The translations under genes were made by a program, and so were the position numbers. Positions 16,097 to 24,044 of a stretch of 35,066 nucleotides of DNA are shown piece by piece; within the stretch, counting starts at the first letter, position 1; each line of letters starts with the position of its first letter. The notes under the pieces were generated by a model. That model saw only the letters and a program-made list of their open reading frames with translations, did no database searches and had not been told where the DNA came from. The DNA comes from an uncultured bacterium (GTDB taxonomy: Bacteria > Bacillota > Bacilli > Lactobacillales > Lactobacillaceae): contig CAJMLF010000020.1 of assembly GCA_905214235.1 (NCBI GenBank), positions 1-35,066 on the forward strand, given 5' to 3'.

Positions 16097-16105
16097 TGGT
16101 ATAAT
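16097..16105 (+). promoter_or_regulatory. Extended –10 promoter for ypmB
   Basis: TGGTATAAT is a consensus extended –10 located 65 nt before the ypmB start. No good –35 is required or seen. Confidence 0.6.
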
Positions 16106-16169
16106 CATTAAGATTGACATATCGAATATGGCAGTTAAGTGATACTAGATTGAGGAAGGGAAGAATAAT

Positions 16170-16688
16170 ATGCAAAGTCGGCGCGAAGTTCAACGGGCCC
16201 ACGATCGTGGATCAGCCCTGCGAACACTTCGAAACATTATCATTGCCATTTTGATGGTCCTTTTGCTCGGCTGGAGCATCTACGCGGTTAGTAACCAACC
16301 GCGGGCGGCAGCCAAACGACAGGCGACCCAGATGGCTGAAAAGTATGCCCACTTGCAGCATCCGCAGCACTTTTACATCTATAACCGGGAAAGCACCTTT
16401 TACACGGTCACCGGGAAGAACCAAAGTGGCCAGCCGATTATGGTAATTGTCCCGCAAAAGGGTGGTAATATCCGGGTCCTGAAGCAAAACGCGGGGCTCT
16501 CTGCCCAACAGGTTCGGGCAATGACCAACCGCAACCGCCACCCGGCAAAAATCCTGAAGGTGGCCCCGGGAGTCTTCAATGACAAGACCGCCTGGGAGGT
16601 AACCTATCGTAACAAGAAGGGTAACCTGTGCTACGACTTGATCAACTTTAAGACTGGTCATTACGTTCAAGAAATTAATAATTTGTAA
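16170..16688 (+). CDS. ypmB: YpmB/TseB-like (DUF5590) cell-wall elongation regulator
   Basis: A 172-residue protein with a basic N-terminal cytoplasmic stretch, one transmembrane helix (about residues 22–42, NIIIAILMVLLLGWSIYAV) and an extracytoplasmic domain carrying FYIYNRESTFYTVTGKN and WEVTYRNKKGNLCYDLINFKTG, typical of the PepSY-like YpmB family. In Bacillus subtilis the counterpart TseB modulates a class B penicillin-binding protein during cell elongation; the same role here is inferred. It follows dinG, as in many Firmicutes. The ATG has GAGGAAGGG upstream. A terminator closes the unit. Confidence 0.85.
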   Translation: MQSRREVQRAHDRGSALRTLRNIIIAILMVLLLGWSIYAVSNQPRAAAKRQATQMAEKYAHLQHPQHFYIYNRESTFYTVTGKNQSGQPIMVIVPQKGGNIRVLKQNAGLSAQQVRAMTNRNRHPAKILKVAPGVFNDKTAWEVTYRNKKGNLCYDLINFKTGHYVQEINNL

Positions 16689-16720
16689 TGGTGAATTTAT
16701 TGAAGCTGGGAAAAAGCACC

Positions 16721-16758
16721 AGAGCGCTCCGTAGCTAAACTTGGAGCGCGCTTTTTTT
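16721..16758 (+). terminator. Terminator after ypmB
   Basis: GCGCTCC (16724–16730) and GGAGCGC (16743–16749) form the stem, followed by GC and seven Ts. It separates ypmB from dnaD. Confidence 0.85.
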
Positions 16759-16780
16759 CCGTGATTACTGTGTAATGTTC

Positions 16781-16833
16781 AAGAACTGTAATGGGGATGG
16801 GAAGGACTGCAGTTCTTTTCCATCCTCTTCATT
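16781..16833 (+). repeat. Large imperfect palindrome upstream of dnaD
   Basis: A near-symmetrical sequence centred on CTGCAG spans 16791–16833; GGGGATGGGAAGG pairs with the CTTTTCCATCCTC arm using a few G·U pairs. An overlapping pair AAGAACTG (16781–16788)/CAGTTCTT (16810–16817) is mutually exclusive with it. There is no U-tract, so this is more likely an operator or a leader RNA switch for dnaD than a terminator. Confidence 0.45.
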
Positions 16834-16863
16834 AGTTTACGAATCGTTTTAAGGAGGGAGACT

Positions 16864-17574
16864 ATGGCAGAAAATTCTCTGCAGCGCTACTTACAGGCGG
16901 GCGAGACCTCGGTGAGCAACATCCTGCTCCACCACTATAAGGAGATTGGCCTGACCACATCCCAGTTGGTCCTTTATCTGCAGTTTAAGTCCTACCAGGA
17001 CTGCGGCAACGCCAGTCCGGATATCCGGCAGATTGCCAAGAACCTGGCGACCTCTGAGGTTCAGGTATTTGACCAGCTCCACCAGATGGTCATGAGCGGC
17101 CTGGTCGACCAGCAGATGCGCAAGACAGAAGGCGGGAAGGAAGAGGCGGTCTACGACTTTGCGCCCCTGATTAACCGCCTGGCGGTCTTTGATGATCAGC
17201 AGGCCACCCAGCATGTCGAGACGACGGCGGCCAACAGTCGGATGAAGACCTTCAACTCTTTGGAGGCCGAGTTCGGTCGACCGCTCTCTTCGATGGAGAT
17301 GCAGATTGTCAACGACTGGCTGGATAAGGACGGCTACTCGGCGGAAATGATTAAACTGGCTCTGAAGCAGGCGGTCTTGAATAGTGCCTTGAGCCTGAAC
17401 TATATGGAACGGATTTTGCAGAGCTGGAACCGTCAAGGCTTACGGGCCCGTCACGATATCGAACAACACGAGCGTCAGTTTGAACAACGGCGGGGCCAGC
17501 AGGAAAACGCCACCAGCAGCAAGCACCCGCGGAAGAAGGGGCCCAAGATCCCTATCTACAAGTTGGGCGAATAA
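16864..17574 (+). CDS. dnaD: Replication initiation protein DnaD
   Basis: The 236-residue primosomal protein acts with DnaA, DnaB and DnaI to load the replicative helicase in Firmicutes. The N-terminal winged-helix oligomerisation domain (about residues 10–95: LLHHYKEIGLTTSQLVLYLQ, then DIRQIAKNLATSEVQVFDQL) is followed by the DNA-binding DnaD/DnaB domain (about 125–200) with EFGRPLSSMEMQIVNDWL and the conserved YMERILQSW segment. The basic tail ends KHPRKKGPKIPIYKLGE. The start has a strong AAGGAGGGAG site. No nth gene follows it, unlike many relatives. Confidence 0.93.
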   Translation: MAENSLQRYLQAGETSVSNILLHHYKEIGLTTSQLVLYLQFKSYQDCGNASPDIRQIAKNLATSEVQVFDQLHQMVMSGLVDQQMRKTEGGKEEAVYDFAPLINRLAVFDDQQATQHVETTAANSRMKTFNSLEAEFGRPLSSMEMQIVNDWLDKDGYSAEMIKLALKQAVLNSALSLNYMERILQSWNRQGLRARHDIEQHERQFEQRRGQQENATSSKHPRKKGPKIPIYKLGE

Positions 17575-17596
17575 AGTTTGAAAGGGGAATAAAATA

Positions 17597-18511
17597 ATGG
17601 AGCACAAGTCATCACATGCGGTCATGAAGGGGATGGGCTGGGCCGGACTAGCCTCAGTCATGTGGGGAATTTCGGGAACCACCCTCCAGCTGATCTCCCA
17701 AAACTTGGCCATCCCAGCAACCTGGATGTTGTCGACCCGGACTCTGATCACCGGGTTTATCCTCCTGGTGCTGAGTTTTATCATCTACGGGCGGAAGACC
17801 TTTAACGTCTTTAAGTCGCGGGATACGGCCATCTCGGTTGTAACCTACGCCATCTTTGGTTTGATGCTGAACTTATTGACATTCTACTTTGCGGTTCAGA
17901 CCGGGAACGCCTCGGCGGCCACAATTCTTCAGTACCTCTCACCGCTGTTTATCGTTTTGGGGAACATCTTCATCATGCGGCAGCGGCCCTTCCGGAGTGA
18001 TATCATTGCCTTCATCCTGGCGTTGGTCGGGGTGGTAATGTGCATCACCCGGGGGAACCTAACCTCACTGGCCCTGCCCCTGGTTTCAATCCTCTGGGGA
18101 CTCGGTTCCGGGATCACGGCGGCCTTCTACGTTGTCCTGCCACGGCGGGCATCGGCAAAGAACCCGCCCCTGGTCGTCCTCGGTTGGGGAACCATGATTG
18201 CGGGGGTCCTCTTTAACCTCTACCGGCCAATGTGGGTCAACCCGCCGCACATTTCCACGACCCTGGTCCTGTCAGTAGGGACTGTGATCCTGTTCGGGAC
18301 GATCCTGCCGTTTGGCCTACTTTTGCACGCGATTAACTTTGCACCATCCGACGTGGTCAGCATCATGGATGCCCTCCAACCAATCGTCACGTCAGTCTTG
18401 AGTGTGATCTTCTTCCACCTGCACTTGAACTGGGTAGAAATCACCGGGATCGTCATCGTGTTGGTTGCCATCTACATTTTGCAGGATGGGCGCCGGCGTA
18501 AGGAAGTTTGA
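17597..18511 (+). CDS. EamA/DMT-family transporter
   Basis: A 304-residue membrane protein with about ten hydrophobic helices arranged as two EamA repeats. The first begins GWAGLASVMWGISGTTLQLI (residues about 14–33) and the second about residue 160 (LALPLVSILWGLGSGITAAFYVVLP). Conserved features include TILQYLSPLFIVLGN and SIMDALQPIVTSVLSVIFF near each repeat end. It exports or imports a small metabolite that I cannot predict. It is 22 nt after dnaD and so probably co-transcribed. It occupies the place where nth usually lies in related genomes, suggesting insertion or replacement. A terminator follows. Confidence 0.9.
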   Translation: MEHKSSHAVMKGMGWAGLASVMWGISGTTLQLISQNLAIPATWMLSTRTLITGFILLVLSFIIYGRKTFNVFKSRDTAISVVTYAIFGLMLNLLTFYFAVQTGNASAATILQYLSPLFIVLGNIFIMRQRPFRSDIIAFILALVGVVMCITRGNLTSLALPLVSILWGLGSGITAAFYVVLPRRASAKNPPLVVLGWGTMIAGVLFNLYRPMWVNPPHISTTLVLSVGTVILFGTILPFGLLLHAINFAPSDVVSIMDALQPIVTSVLSVIFFHLHLNWVEITGIVIVLVAIYILQDGRRRKEV

Positions 18512-18526
18512 TTTATTACAGGTATT

Positions 18527-18575
18527 AAATAAGCTCCAGTATTCTGAAACGAATGAACGCTGGAGCTTATTTTTA
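18527..18575 (+). terminator. Terminator after the EamA gene
   Basis: AAATAAGCTCCAG (18527–18539) pairs with CTGGAGCTTATTT (18560–18572), a 13-bp perfect stem with a 20-nt loop, followed by more Ts. Confidence 0.88.
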
Positions 18576-18634
18576 TATCGCCAGGTTACCCCCCCAATAT
18601 TTCTAGTGAATAAGGGGGAACTACCCTTTAAACG

Positions 18635-18673
18635 CAAAAGGCCCCGCGTGATGGATTTGTCGCGCGGGGCCTT
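18635..18673 (-). terminator. Terminator after pbp1A
   Basis: On the minus strand AAGGCCCCGCG pairs with CGCGGGGCCTT and is followed by TTGCGTTT. The very GC-rich stem just beyond the pbp1A stop makes a strong terminator. Confidence 0.85.
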
Positions 18674-18688
18674 GTTACTAATCTTCAA

Positions 18689-21004
18689 TTAATGACCGCC
18701 TGTTGCAGCCTGAGTGGTAGTGGTTGTCTGTTGGCCACCGCCACTATTAGTACTACTACCGTTACCAGCATTATTGCCGGTATTGTTGTTACTACTATTG
18801 CTGTTGCTTGAGTTGCTGTTAGCAGTCGTGTTCTGGTTCCGGTTGCTACCACCCCGGTCTTCGTTGCTGAAGACGGAACGCGAGGTAACCATCGAATCAA
18901 TGGATGATGAACCACTACGGTCACTGCTACTGTGACTGCTGTCGTCGTCATCGCTACTGCCGCTATCATCATCAATGGCGGCGTACTCAAGGGCCCACTT
19001 GGAGTCCTTGATAACCAGTTGGCGTTTGCCGTTTACCCGGACCGCTTCCACCGTGTCAGGCATCTTCCAGTCACTAGCGTGGTTTTGGCTATCGAGGTAC
19101 TGCATCAGGTCCTTGTAGAGGATCTGGGCGTCGGTTGTCGATGATTCAGAAATCGGGCTTTCTGACATTGGGTGGTCATAACCAGTCCAGACGGCAATCG
19201 AGTAGTTCTTGGTGTAGCCGGCCATCCAGGAGTCCATGACCCCGGACTTGCCACTGTTGCCTGGGTAGTTGGTTGTCCCGGTCTTCCCAGCTTGGTTAAC
19301 ACCGTCCAGACGAGCGGCCGTGGCACTACCTTGGGAGTTGGTAAAGACACCCTTGAGCATGTCGGTCATCATGTAGGCCGTTGCCTTATTCATTGCCCGG
19401 TGGCCGGAAGGGCTGTAGTGCTTGACCGAACCATCCTGGGTGGTGATTGATGAAATGTAGTACGGCTTGTGGTAAATCCCACCGTTAGCAAAGGCCGCGT
19501 AGGCAGCGGAAACTTGGAGAGGTGAGATGTACAGGGCAATCCCGCTTTGCAGGGTGTACGGCTTCTTCTGGGAGATCCCGAGGCCCTTCAGGAAGGTCGT
19601 TGCCTGTTTGATTCCGACCTGTTGCAGGGTCCGAATAGCGGGGACGTTCCGTGATTGCACGAGGGCGGCCCGCATCGTCATCGTTCCCTTGTACTTGTTA
19701 TCAAAGTCGTGCAGGGCAACGTTGGTGCCTGGGTAGTAGAACTTGGTATCCGAGACGGACTTGAAGGTTGGCCACTGCAGGTATTCAATTGCCGGCCCGT
19801 AGTCCATCAACGGCTTGGCAGTCGAACCGGAACTCCGGTTAGTTTGGACCGCCCGGTTAAGACCGTAAATAACCTTACCAGTGTGCCGGCCACCAAGCAT
19901 GGCCACAATCTGACCATTGTGCGGGTCAGTAACGGCCACCCCGGCCTGCATTTGGGGACTCTGGAAGGAGACCGTGTTGTTGGCCAGGTCGTACAGCTTC
20001 TTCTGGGCGTCGAGGTCAAGATTGGTGTGAACCTGTAAACCGTCGTTGTACGGGTTGTAGCCCTTAGCTTCCAGGTCAGCCAGAACTTGCTTGATGTACG
20101 GATCAACAACCTTTTCATTGACGTTAACGTCCCCGCCAGAAGTATTCCCGTGGTGGGGGTCCAGGTCAGCGGTGATACTGTCCTTGGCCGCTTTATCGGC
20201 CTGGGCCTGGGTAATGTAATTACTCCGCACCATCGCGTTGAGGACCTCGTTCCGCCGTTGGGTAGCCGCCTGGGTGTTGGTCGTTAGCGGGTTGTAGTAG
20301 GTTGGTGACTGCGGCATCCCGGCAAGGAGGGCCAATTGAGATAGGCTCAACTCATCCAAGTCCTTACCATAGTAGTATTGGGCCGCCGTCTGCATCCCGT
20401 AGACCCCGTTCCCCATGTAAACCTTATTAATGTAGAAATCGAGGATCTGGTTCTTACTGAAGTGGCGCTCGACGTTGATCGCCAGCCAGGCTTCCTGGGC
20501 CTTGCGTTTGAAGGTCCGGTCGGAGGCGGCAGTGGAGAAGACGGAGAGCTTAACCAGTTGCTGGGTTAAGGTACTTCCTCCTTGCATCCCGTCAGAGTGA
20601 CCAAAGATGTTCGCCGTAGCCGCACCCATGATCCGGATTGGGTCAATCCCGTGGTGCTTGTAGAAGCGCCGGTCTTCAATAGAAACAACGGCGTGCTTCA
20701 GCGTTGTCGGGACCTGGTCGTCTTTGGCGTATTCCCGCTTTTGCAGACCAAGACGGGAGATAACCCGGTTTTGGTCATCATAAATCGTGGTCCCGTTTTG
20801 ACTAGCCAGTTCACTCTCGCTGATCTTTGGGGCACTAGAAGCATAGTAGAAGAAGAGGGCCGCACCGGCGACAATCAGTAAGACGATTATCCCGGCCACC
20901 CATAACAGGATCTTCTTGATTAAGCCCCCGCTACGCTCGTCATCAAAATCTTCTTGACTCGGTTGATGACGGTCGCTACGGGTCGATTGATCATTATTCG
21001 ACAT
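18689..21004 (-). CDS. pbp1A: Class A penicillin-binding protein 1A (glycosyltransferase/transpeptidase)
   Basis: A 771-residue bifunctional peptidoglycan synthase. It has a charged cytoplasmic N-terminus, a transmembrane helix (about residues 32–52), and a GT51 glycosyltransferase domain with catalytic Glu in [17 protein letters not shown] and [11 protein letters not shown]. The transpeptidase domain has SxxK in SSGSTAKPL (about 391), SxN in SRNVP and KTG in [10 protein letters not shown] (about 571). The tail after about residue 670 is low complexity: an acidic Ser/Asp run, then Asn/Ser repeats, a Thr run and a Gly/His end. The ATG at 21004 overlaps the recU stop by 11 nt, the conserved recU–pbp1A coupling of Firmicutes. 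Confidence 0.95.
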   Translation of the reverse strand: MSNNDQSTRSDRHQPSQEDFDDERSGGLIKKILLWVAGIIVLLIVAGAALFFYYASSAPKISESELASQNGTTIYDDQNRVISRLGLQKREYAKDDQVPTTLKHAVVSIEDRRFYKHHGIDPIRIMGAATANIFGHSDGMQGGSTLTQQLVKLSVFSTAASDRTFKRKAQEAWLAINVERHFSKNQILDFYINKVYMGNGVYGMQTAAQYYYGKDLDELSLSQLALLAGMPQSPTYYNPLTTNTQAATQRRNEVLNAMVRSNYITQAQADKAAKDSITADLDPHHGNTSGGDVNVNEKVVDPYIKQVLADLEAKGYNPYNDGLQVHTNLDLDAQKKLYDLANNTVSFQSPQMQAGVAVTDPHNGQIVAMLGGRHTGKVIYGLNRAVQTNRSSGSTAKPLMDYGPAIEYLQWPTFKSVSDTKFYYPGTNVALHDFDNKYKGTMTMRAALVQSRNVPAIRTLQQVGIKQATTFLKGLGISQKKPYTLQSGIALYISPLQVSAAYAAFANGGIYHKPYYISSITTQDGSVKHYSPSGHRAMNKATAYMMTDMLKGVFTNSQGSATAARLDGVNQAGKTGTTNYPGNSGKSGVMDSWMAGYTKNYSIAVWTGYDHPMSESPISESSTTDAQILYKDLMQYLDSQNHASDWKMPDTVEAVRVNGKRQLVIKDSKWALEYAAIDDDSGSSDDDDSSHSSSDRSGSSSIDSMVTSRSVFSNEDRGGSNRNQNTTANSNSSNSNSSNNNTGNNAGNGSSTNSGGGQQTTTTTQAATGGH

Positions 21005-21629
21005 GATAGACTCCTTTGTTCTTCGCAGTGATTATCTGGTCGACTGCTTTGAGATATGGTAGGCGGGGGTTCAGTTGGTAGTCAATTTGAAAGCCCGCCT
21101 TTTGAATGTCGGTCAGCAGGATTGATTTCCGACCGCCACTGGCCTGCTCATCCCAGTACTGGAAGAGAATGCTTGCCGGCAGTAAGTAGACGAGGTCAAG
21201 CTCCGTGAACTTAATGAAGGCAAAACAAATCCCGCCCTGGTTAACACACTCACGCATGTGCTGAATTTGGTGGGGGTGAAAGTTCTTCAAGGGGAAGGAC
21301 CGTTTGTTGCGGGTCTCCTTGGCATCGAAGTCGATGTAATAGCCCTTGTAGACACCATTGTAATCGGTCGTCGATGGGCGCCTAAAGTAGGCCTCCCGAA
21401 TAACCGCCGCGCTCCGCTTCGGATAGTCGACTTTGACGAGCTGAATGGGGGTCGGCTTCTTATGAATAACTGCAATGTGACGACTTAAGTAGAATTGATT
21501 ACTATGGTTGATTTCATCCTCGAGCGACATCCCCCGCTTAGCATAAATTGACTGGTGGGGGGTCGGTAAATCCCGCTGGGCGTGATATGATTGATGGGGA
21601 TGCTGGCCATTGGGATAGTGAATAGTCAA
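20994..21629 (-). CDS. recU: Holliday junction resolvase RecU
   Basis: A 211-residue nuclease that cleaves four-way recombination junctions and helps chromosome segregation. Recognisable features are [17 protein letters not shown], the stalk/arm region [24 protein letters not shown] segment, and the metal-binding core [13 protein letters not shown] followed by [14 protein letters not shown]. The probable start is TTG at 21629, 10 nt after AGGAG; a GTG at 21638 lies too close to that site. It is co-transcribed and overlapping with pbp1A. An extended –10 (TGGTATAAT) reads leftward about 30 nt upstream. Confidence 0.93.
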   Translation of the reverse strand: MTIHYPNGQHPHQSYHAQRDLPTPHQSIYAKRGMSLEDEINHSNQFYLSRHIAVIHKKPTPIQLVKVDYPKRSAAVIREAYFRRPSTTDYNGVYKGYYIDFDAKETRNKRSFPLKNFHPHQIQHMRECVNQGGICFAFIKFTELDLVYLLPASILFQYWDEQASGGRKSILLTDIQKAGFQIDYQLNPRLPYLKAVDQIITAKNKGVYHVE

Positions 21630-21712
21630 GGTGCTCACTCTCCTAACTAGCAATATATTATACCAGAATATTGATAAATTGATTGATACAGAATTGTTAC
21701 GGAGGGAATTTT

Positions 21713-22297
21713 ATGCGCCGCTTGTGGGTAACCGGTTACCGCAGCTACGAATTGAACACGTTTAAAGATGATGATCCCAAGGTCCTGGTGGTCAAACGGG
21801 TCCTCACCGCCCGGCTAAAAAGCTACCTGGATGAGGGCCAAGACGAATTTTGGCTGATCACCGGGCCCCAGCTGGGGACGGAGCAGTGGTCCGCGGAGTG
21901 CGCTCTGGAATTGCGAAAGGACTACCACCAGCTCAAGGTGGCCATCATGCTGCCGTTTGCGGACTTTGCTGGTAAGTGGAACGCCGCCAACCAGGCCAAG
22001 CTGGCCACCCTGCGCGAACGGGTCAACTTCTCTAAGGAGGTCACCACGAAACCGTACGAGTCCCCGGAGCAACTCCGCTTGTACCAGCAGTTCATGATTA
22101 CCCATACCGACCGGATGCTGATGGTGTATGATCCAGACCACCCGGGCAAGTCCAAATATGACTACCGCTTGGCGCAAAAGTATGGTGAAGACCAAAACTA
22201 CCCCCTTGACCTGATTGACTTTGACGAGCTCCAGGAAGCCGCTTTGGAGTGGGGCGAAGAGGAACGTGAAAAGAAGCTAGCGGAGAAGGGCTTCTAA
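21713..22297 (+). CDS. ypsA: DUF1273 (YpsA) SLOG-fold protein
   Basis: A 194-residue cytosolic protein of the YpsA/DUF1273 family, a Rossmann-like SLOG nucleotide-binding fold. The N-terminus MRRLWVTGYRSYEL, the FWLITGPQLGTEQWSAECALEL segment (parts at residues about 46–66) and LMVYDPDHPGKSKYDY are characteristic. In Bacillus subtilis YpsA influences cell division and is always near gpsB, as here. The ATG at 21713 has CGGAGGG upstream; an in-frame start at 21683 precedes the ribosome binding site and is not favoured. It is divergent from recU. Confidence 0.9.
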   Translation: MRRLWVTGYRSYELNTFKDDDPKVLVVKRVLTARLKSYLDEGQDEFWLITGPQLGTEQWSAECALELRKDYHQLKVAIMLPFADFAGKWNAANQAKLATLRERVNFSKEVTTKPYESPEQLRLYQQFMITHTDRMLMVYDPDHPGKSKYDYRLAQKYGEDQNYPLDLIDFDELQEAALEWGEEEREKKLAEKGF

Positions 22298-22305
22298 AAA
22301 AGTCC

Positions 22306-22333
22306 TTGCAATCAAGGCAGGGTTTGGTAAGAT
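22306..22333 (+). promoter_or_regulatory. Promoter of gpsB
   Basis: TTGCAA (22306–22311), a 16-nt spacer and an extended –10 TGGTAAGAT (–10 at 22328–22333) lie directly after the ypsA stop. Confidence 0.65.
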
Positions 22334-22374
22334 AGTTATGTATTACGCAAACTAAACAATTGAGGTGTTCAAAG

Positions 22375-22740
22375 TTGGATAACATAAATTATACTCCACA
22401 AGATATTTTGCATAAGCAATTTAAAGAACGCAGCATCGGTAAGGGTTACGACATGGCTGATGTTGATGAGTTTCTTGATAATGTTATCAAGGACTACGAC
22501 ACCTACAACAAGGAAATGGACCGTTTGAATGATGAGAACGAACGGTTACGGGCCAAGGTTGACGAACTCAACCGCCAAGTTGAAGTGGGGGCCACGATGA
22601 ACACGCGGTCAACTAACCAACAACCCGTTTCCAACGCCACCAACATGGATATCTTAAAGCGGCTTTCCAACCTGGAACGCCGGGTCTTTGGTTCCCAACT
22701 GGGTGACAACAACGGCAACGACGATTCACACTTGCTTTAG
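22375..22740 (+). CDS. gpsB: Cell division regulator GpsB
   Basis: A 121-residue DivIVA-like coiled-coil protein that links class A penicillin-binding proteins to the division machinery. The membrane- and PBP-binding N-terminal domain reads [20 protein letters not shown] followed by [16 protein letters not shown]. The heptad coiled coil covers about residues 35–70, a polar Asn/Thr/Gln linker follows, and the C-terminal trimerisation helix [16 protein letters not shown] is intact. The start is TTG at 22375 with GAGGTG 7 nt upstream. Its presence near pbp1A fits the known interaction. The rnpB promoter begins inside its last codons. Confidence 0.94.
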   Translation: MDNINYTPQDILHKQFKERSIGKGYDMADVDEFLDNVIKDYDTYNKEMDRLNDENERLRAKVDELNRQVEVGATMNTRSTNQQPVSNATNMDILKRLSNLERRVFGSQLGDNNGNDDSHLL

Positions 22741-22760
22741 TGCGCGTTATCAAATAGAAT
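22732..22760 (+). promoter_or_regulatory. Promoter of rnpB
   Basis: TTGCTT (22732–22737), a 17-nt spacer and TAGAAT (22755–22760) put the start at about 22767, exactly where the P1 stem of the RNA begins. Confidence 0.75.
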
Positions 22761-22766
22761 AGTATT

Positions 22767-23153
22767 TTGCAAGCTTTGGGTAATTGAGCACAGCAATTGT
22801 TGTGTTAGGAAGGTCCATGCTCGCACAGGCTGCGATGCCTGTAGTGTTTGTGCTCGCTGAAAAAATAAGGCGGGGCACCGGCTTGTCCGGTGACGGCGGA
22901 AGAAACGGCTACGGTTCTACTATGTCCGAGTATTCCTGAAAAGTGCCACAGTGACGATACAATAGGGGAAACCTTATTGGTGGAACGCGGTAAACCCCTC
23001 AAGCGGTAAACCCAAACTACGGTAGGGGAGCTTTGGATAGCAAATTGAAGCGATTCCAGGGGAGAGTTTTTACTCTGAGATAGATGATTACCTCGGTCTA
23101 GCCATTGCCTGGTGGTTAGGCTACGACAAAACATGGCCTACAGATGCTTGCAA
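22767..23153 (+). ncRNA. rnpB: RNase P RNA, type B
   Basis: The catalytic RNA that matures tRNA 5' ends, about 387 nt. The 5' TTGCAAGC (22767–22774) pairs with the 3' GCTTGCAA (23146–23153) to form P1. The conserved core AGGAAGGTCCATGCTCGCAC near 22807–22826 matches the universal P4 5' strand region with one variation (GGAAGG where GGAAAG is usual). AGATAGATGATTACC and ACAAAACATGGCCTACAGA form the 3' conserved part. Its position downstream of gpsB is conserved in Firmicutes. Confidence 0.95.
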
Positions 23154-23159
23154 ACAGGT

Positions 23160-23184
23160 GCCCGGTTTCGCCGGGCTTTTTTTG
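23160..23184 (+). terminator. Terminator of rnpB
   Basis: GCCCGG–TTTCG–CCGGGC is followed by seven Ts, seven nt after the RNA 3' end. Confidence 0.9.
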
Positions 23185-23205
23185 TTTTAAATTTTCTGAA
23201 CGTCC

Positions 23206-23233
23206 TTGACATTTTTCACAAAGCTGGTATCTT
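23206..23233 (+). promoter_or_regulatory. Promoter of the pyr operon
   Basis: TTGACA (23206–23211), a 16-nt spacer and an extended –10 TGGTATCTT (–10 at 23228–23233) are seen. A TATAAT at 23234–23239 is too far from this –35 but could be used with another. Confidence 0.65.
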
Positions 23234-23248
23234 TATAATCAATCAATG

Positions 23249-23367
23249 TCCTTTAAGTTAGTCCCGTGAGGCTAGTAAGGTTCGGCTATAATAACGAGAG
23301 TACCAGGATTAGGTCCTGGTATCAGTGAACCCCTAGACGACACGGTTGCGTCTAGGGGCTTTTCTTT
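23249..23367 (+). promoter_or_regulatory. PyrR-responsive attenuator before pyrR
   Basis: A PyrR-binding hairpin carries the typical loop sequence TCCCGTGAGGCTAG (about 23262–23275). An antiterminator can form from CTAG(taa)GGTTC (23272–23283) with GAACC(c)CTAG (23327–23336), enclosing a perfect TACCAGGA/TCCTGGTA stem. The terminator is CCCCTAGACG (23330–23339)/CGTCTAGGGG (23349–23358) followed by CTTTTCTTTT. PyrR bound to UMP would stabilise the first hairpin, free the terminator and shut the operon off. Confidence 0.88.
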
Positions 23368-23391
23368 TGGGGCATGATCAAAAGAGGTGTA

Positions 23392-23925
23392 ATGATGGAT
23401 AAGCAGATTATTGACGCGATGGCAATGAAGCGGGCCCTGACCCGGATCACTTACGAAATCATTGAGCGGAATAAGGGCTTTGACGACCTGATCCTGATTG
23501 GCATCAAGACTCGCGGCGAGTTCCTCGCCCGGCGGATTACGGACCAGATGGCCAAGCTCGAAGGTGCCCAGATTCCGGTCGTCCCGCTTGACGTGACCGG
23601 CTACCGGGACGACCTGCAAAATGACCAGGTCGAAAAGGAGAGTAAGGTCACGACCAAGCTGCCGGTCGATATCGATGACAAGCAGGTTGTCTTAGTCGAC
23701 GACGTCTTCTTCACCGGGCGGACGGTCCGGGCAGCGATGGATGCCCTGATGGACCAGGGCCGGCCGCAAAGCATCCGGGTGGCGGTGTTAATTGACCGCG
23801 GTCACCGGGAGATGCCGATTCGTCCGGACTTCGTTGGTAAGAACGTCCCGACGGCCAGCCAGGAAAAGGTCAAGGTCAACATGACCGAGGTTGACGACCA
23901 GGATAACGTTGAACTAATTAAATAA
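23392..23925 (+). CDS. pyrR: Bifunctional pyr operon attenuator / uracil phosphoribosyltransferase PyrR
   Basis: A 177-residue RNA-binding regulator with the phosphoribosyltransferase fold. The PRPP-binding motif is VVLVDDVFFTGRTVRAAMD (about residues 101–119); the N-terminal MKRALTRITYEIIERN and LIGIKTRGEFLARR are family hallmarks, and the basic HREMPIRPDFVGKNVPT segment follows. It senses UMP and binds the two attenuators flanking its own gene. Two adjacent ATGs (23392 and 23395) follow GAGGTG; the second has slightly better spacing. It is first in the operon. Confidence 0.96.
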   Translation: MMDKQIIDAMAMKRALTRITYEIIERNKGFDDLILIGIKTRGEFLARRITDQMAKLEGAQIPVVPLDVTGYRDDLQNDQVEKESKVTTKLPVDIDDKQVVLVDDVFFTGRTVRAAMDALMDQGRPQSIRVAVLIDRGHREMPIRPDFVGKNVPTASQEKVKVNMTEVDDQDNVELIK

Positions 23926-23939
23926 GTAACCATTAATTT

Positions 23940-24027
23940 TGCTCCAGTGAGGGCAGCATGGTTATTTCTCCTTAGTACCAGTGGGAGAATACCAGACTGC
24001 CCGGAGCAAATGCCCCAGGCTTTTTTA
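23940..24027 (+). promoter_or_regulatory. Second PyrR-type attenuator, between pyrR and pyrB
   Basis: Three competing structures can be drawn. A small hairpin TGCTCC–agtgag–GGCAGCA (23940–23958) resembles the PyrR-binding loop of the first attenuator (TCCxGTGAGGxxAG). An antiterminator pairs GCTCC (23941–23945) and GGGCAG (23951–23956) with CTGCCCGGAGC (23997–24007). A terminator GCCCGGAGC–AAAT–GCCCCAGGC (23999–24020, two mismatches) is followed by six Ts. The loop is less canonical than the first, so PyrR control is likely but not certain. Confidence 0.75.
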
Positions 24028-24044
24028 TTAAGGAGAATTAAATC

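Noticed and set aside
23920..24030. Ordinary intergenic terminator between pyrR and pyrB
   Set aside because: The terminator competes with an upstream antiterminator and a PyrR-like loop, so an attenuator is the better reading.
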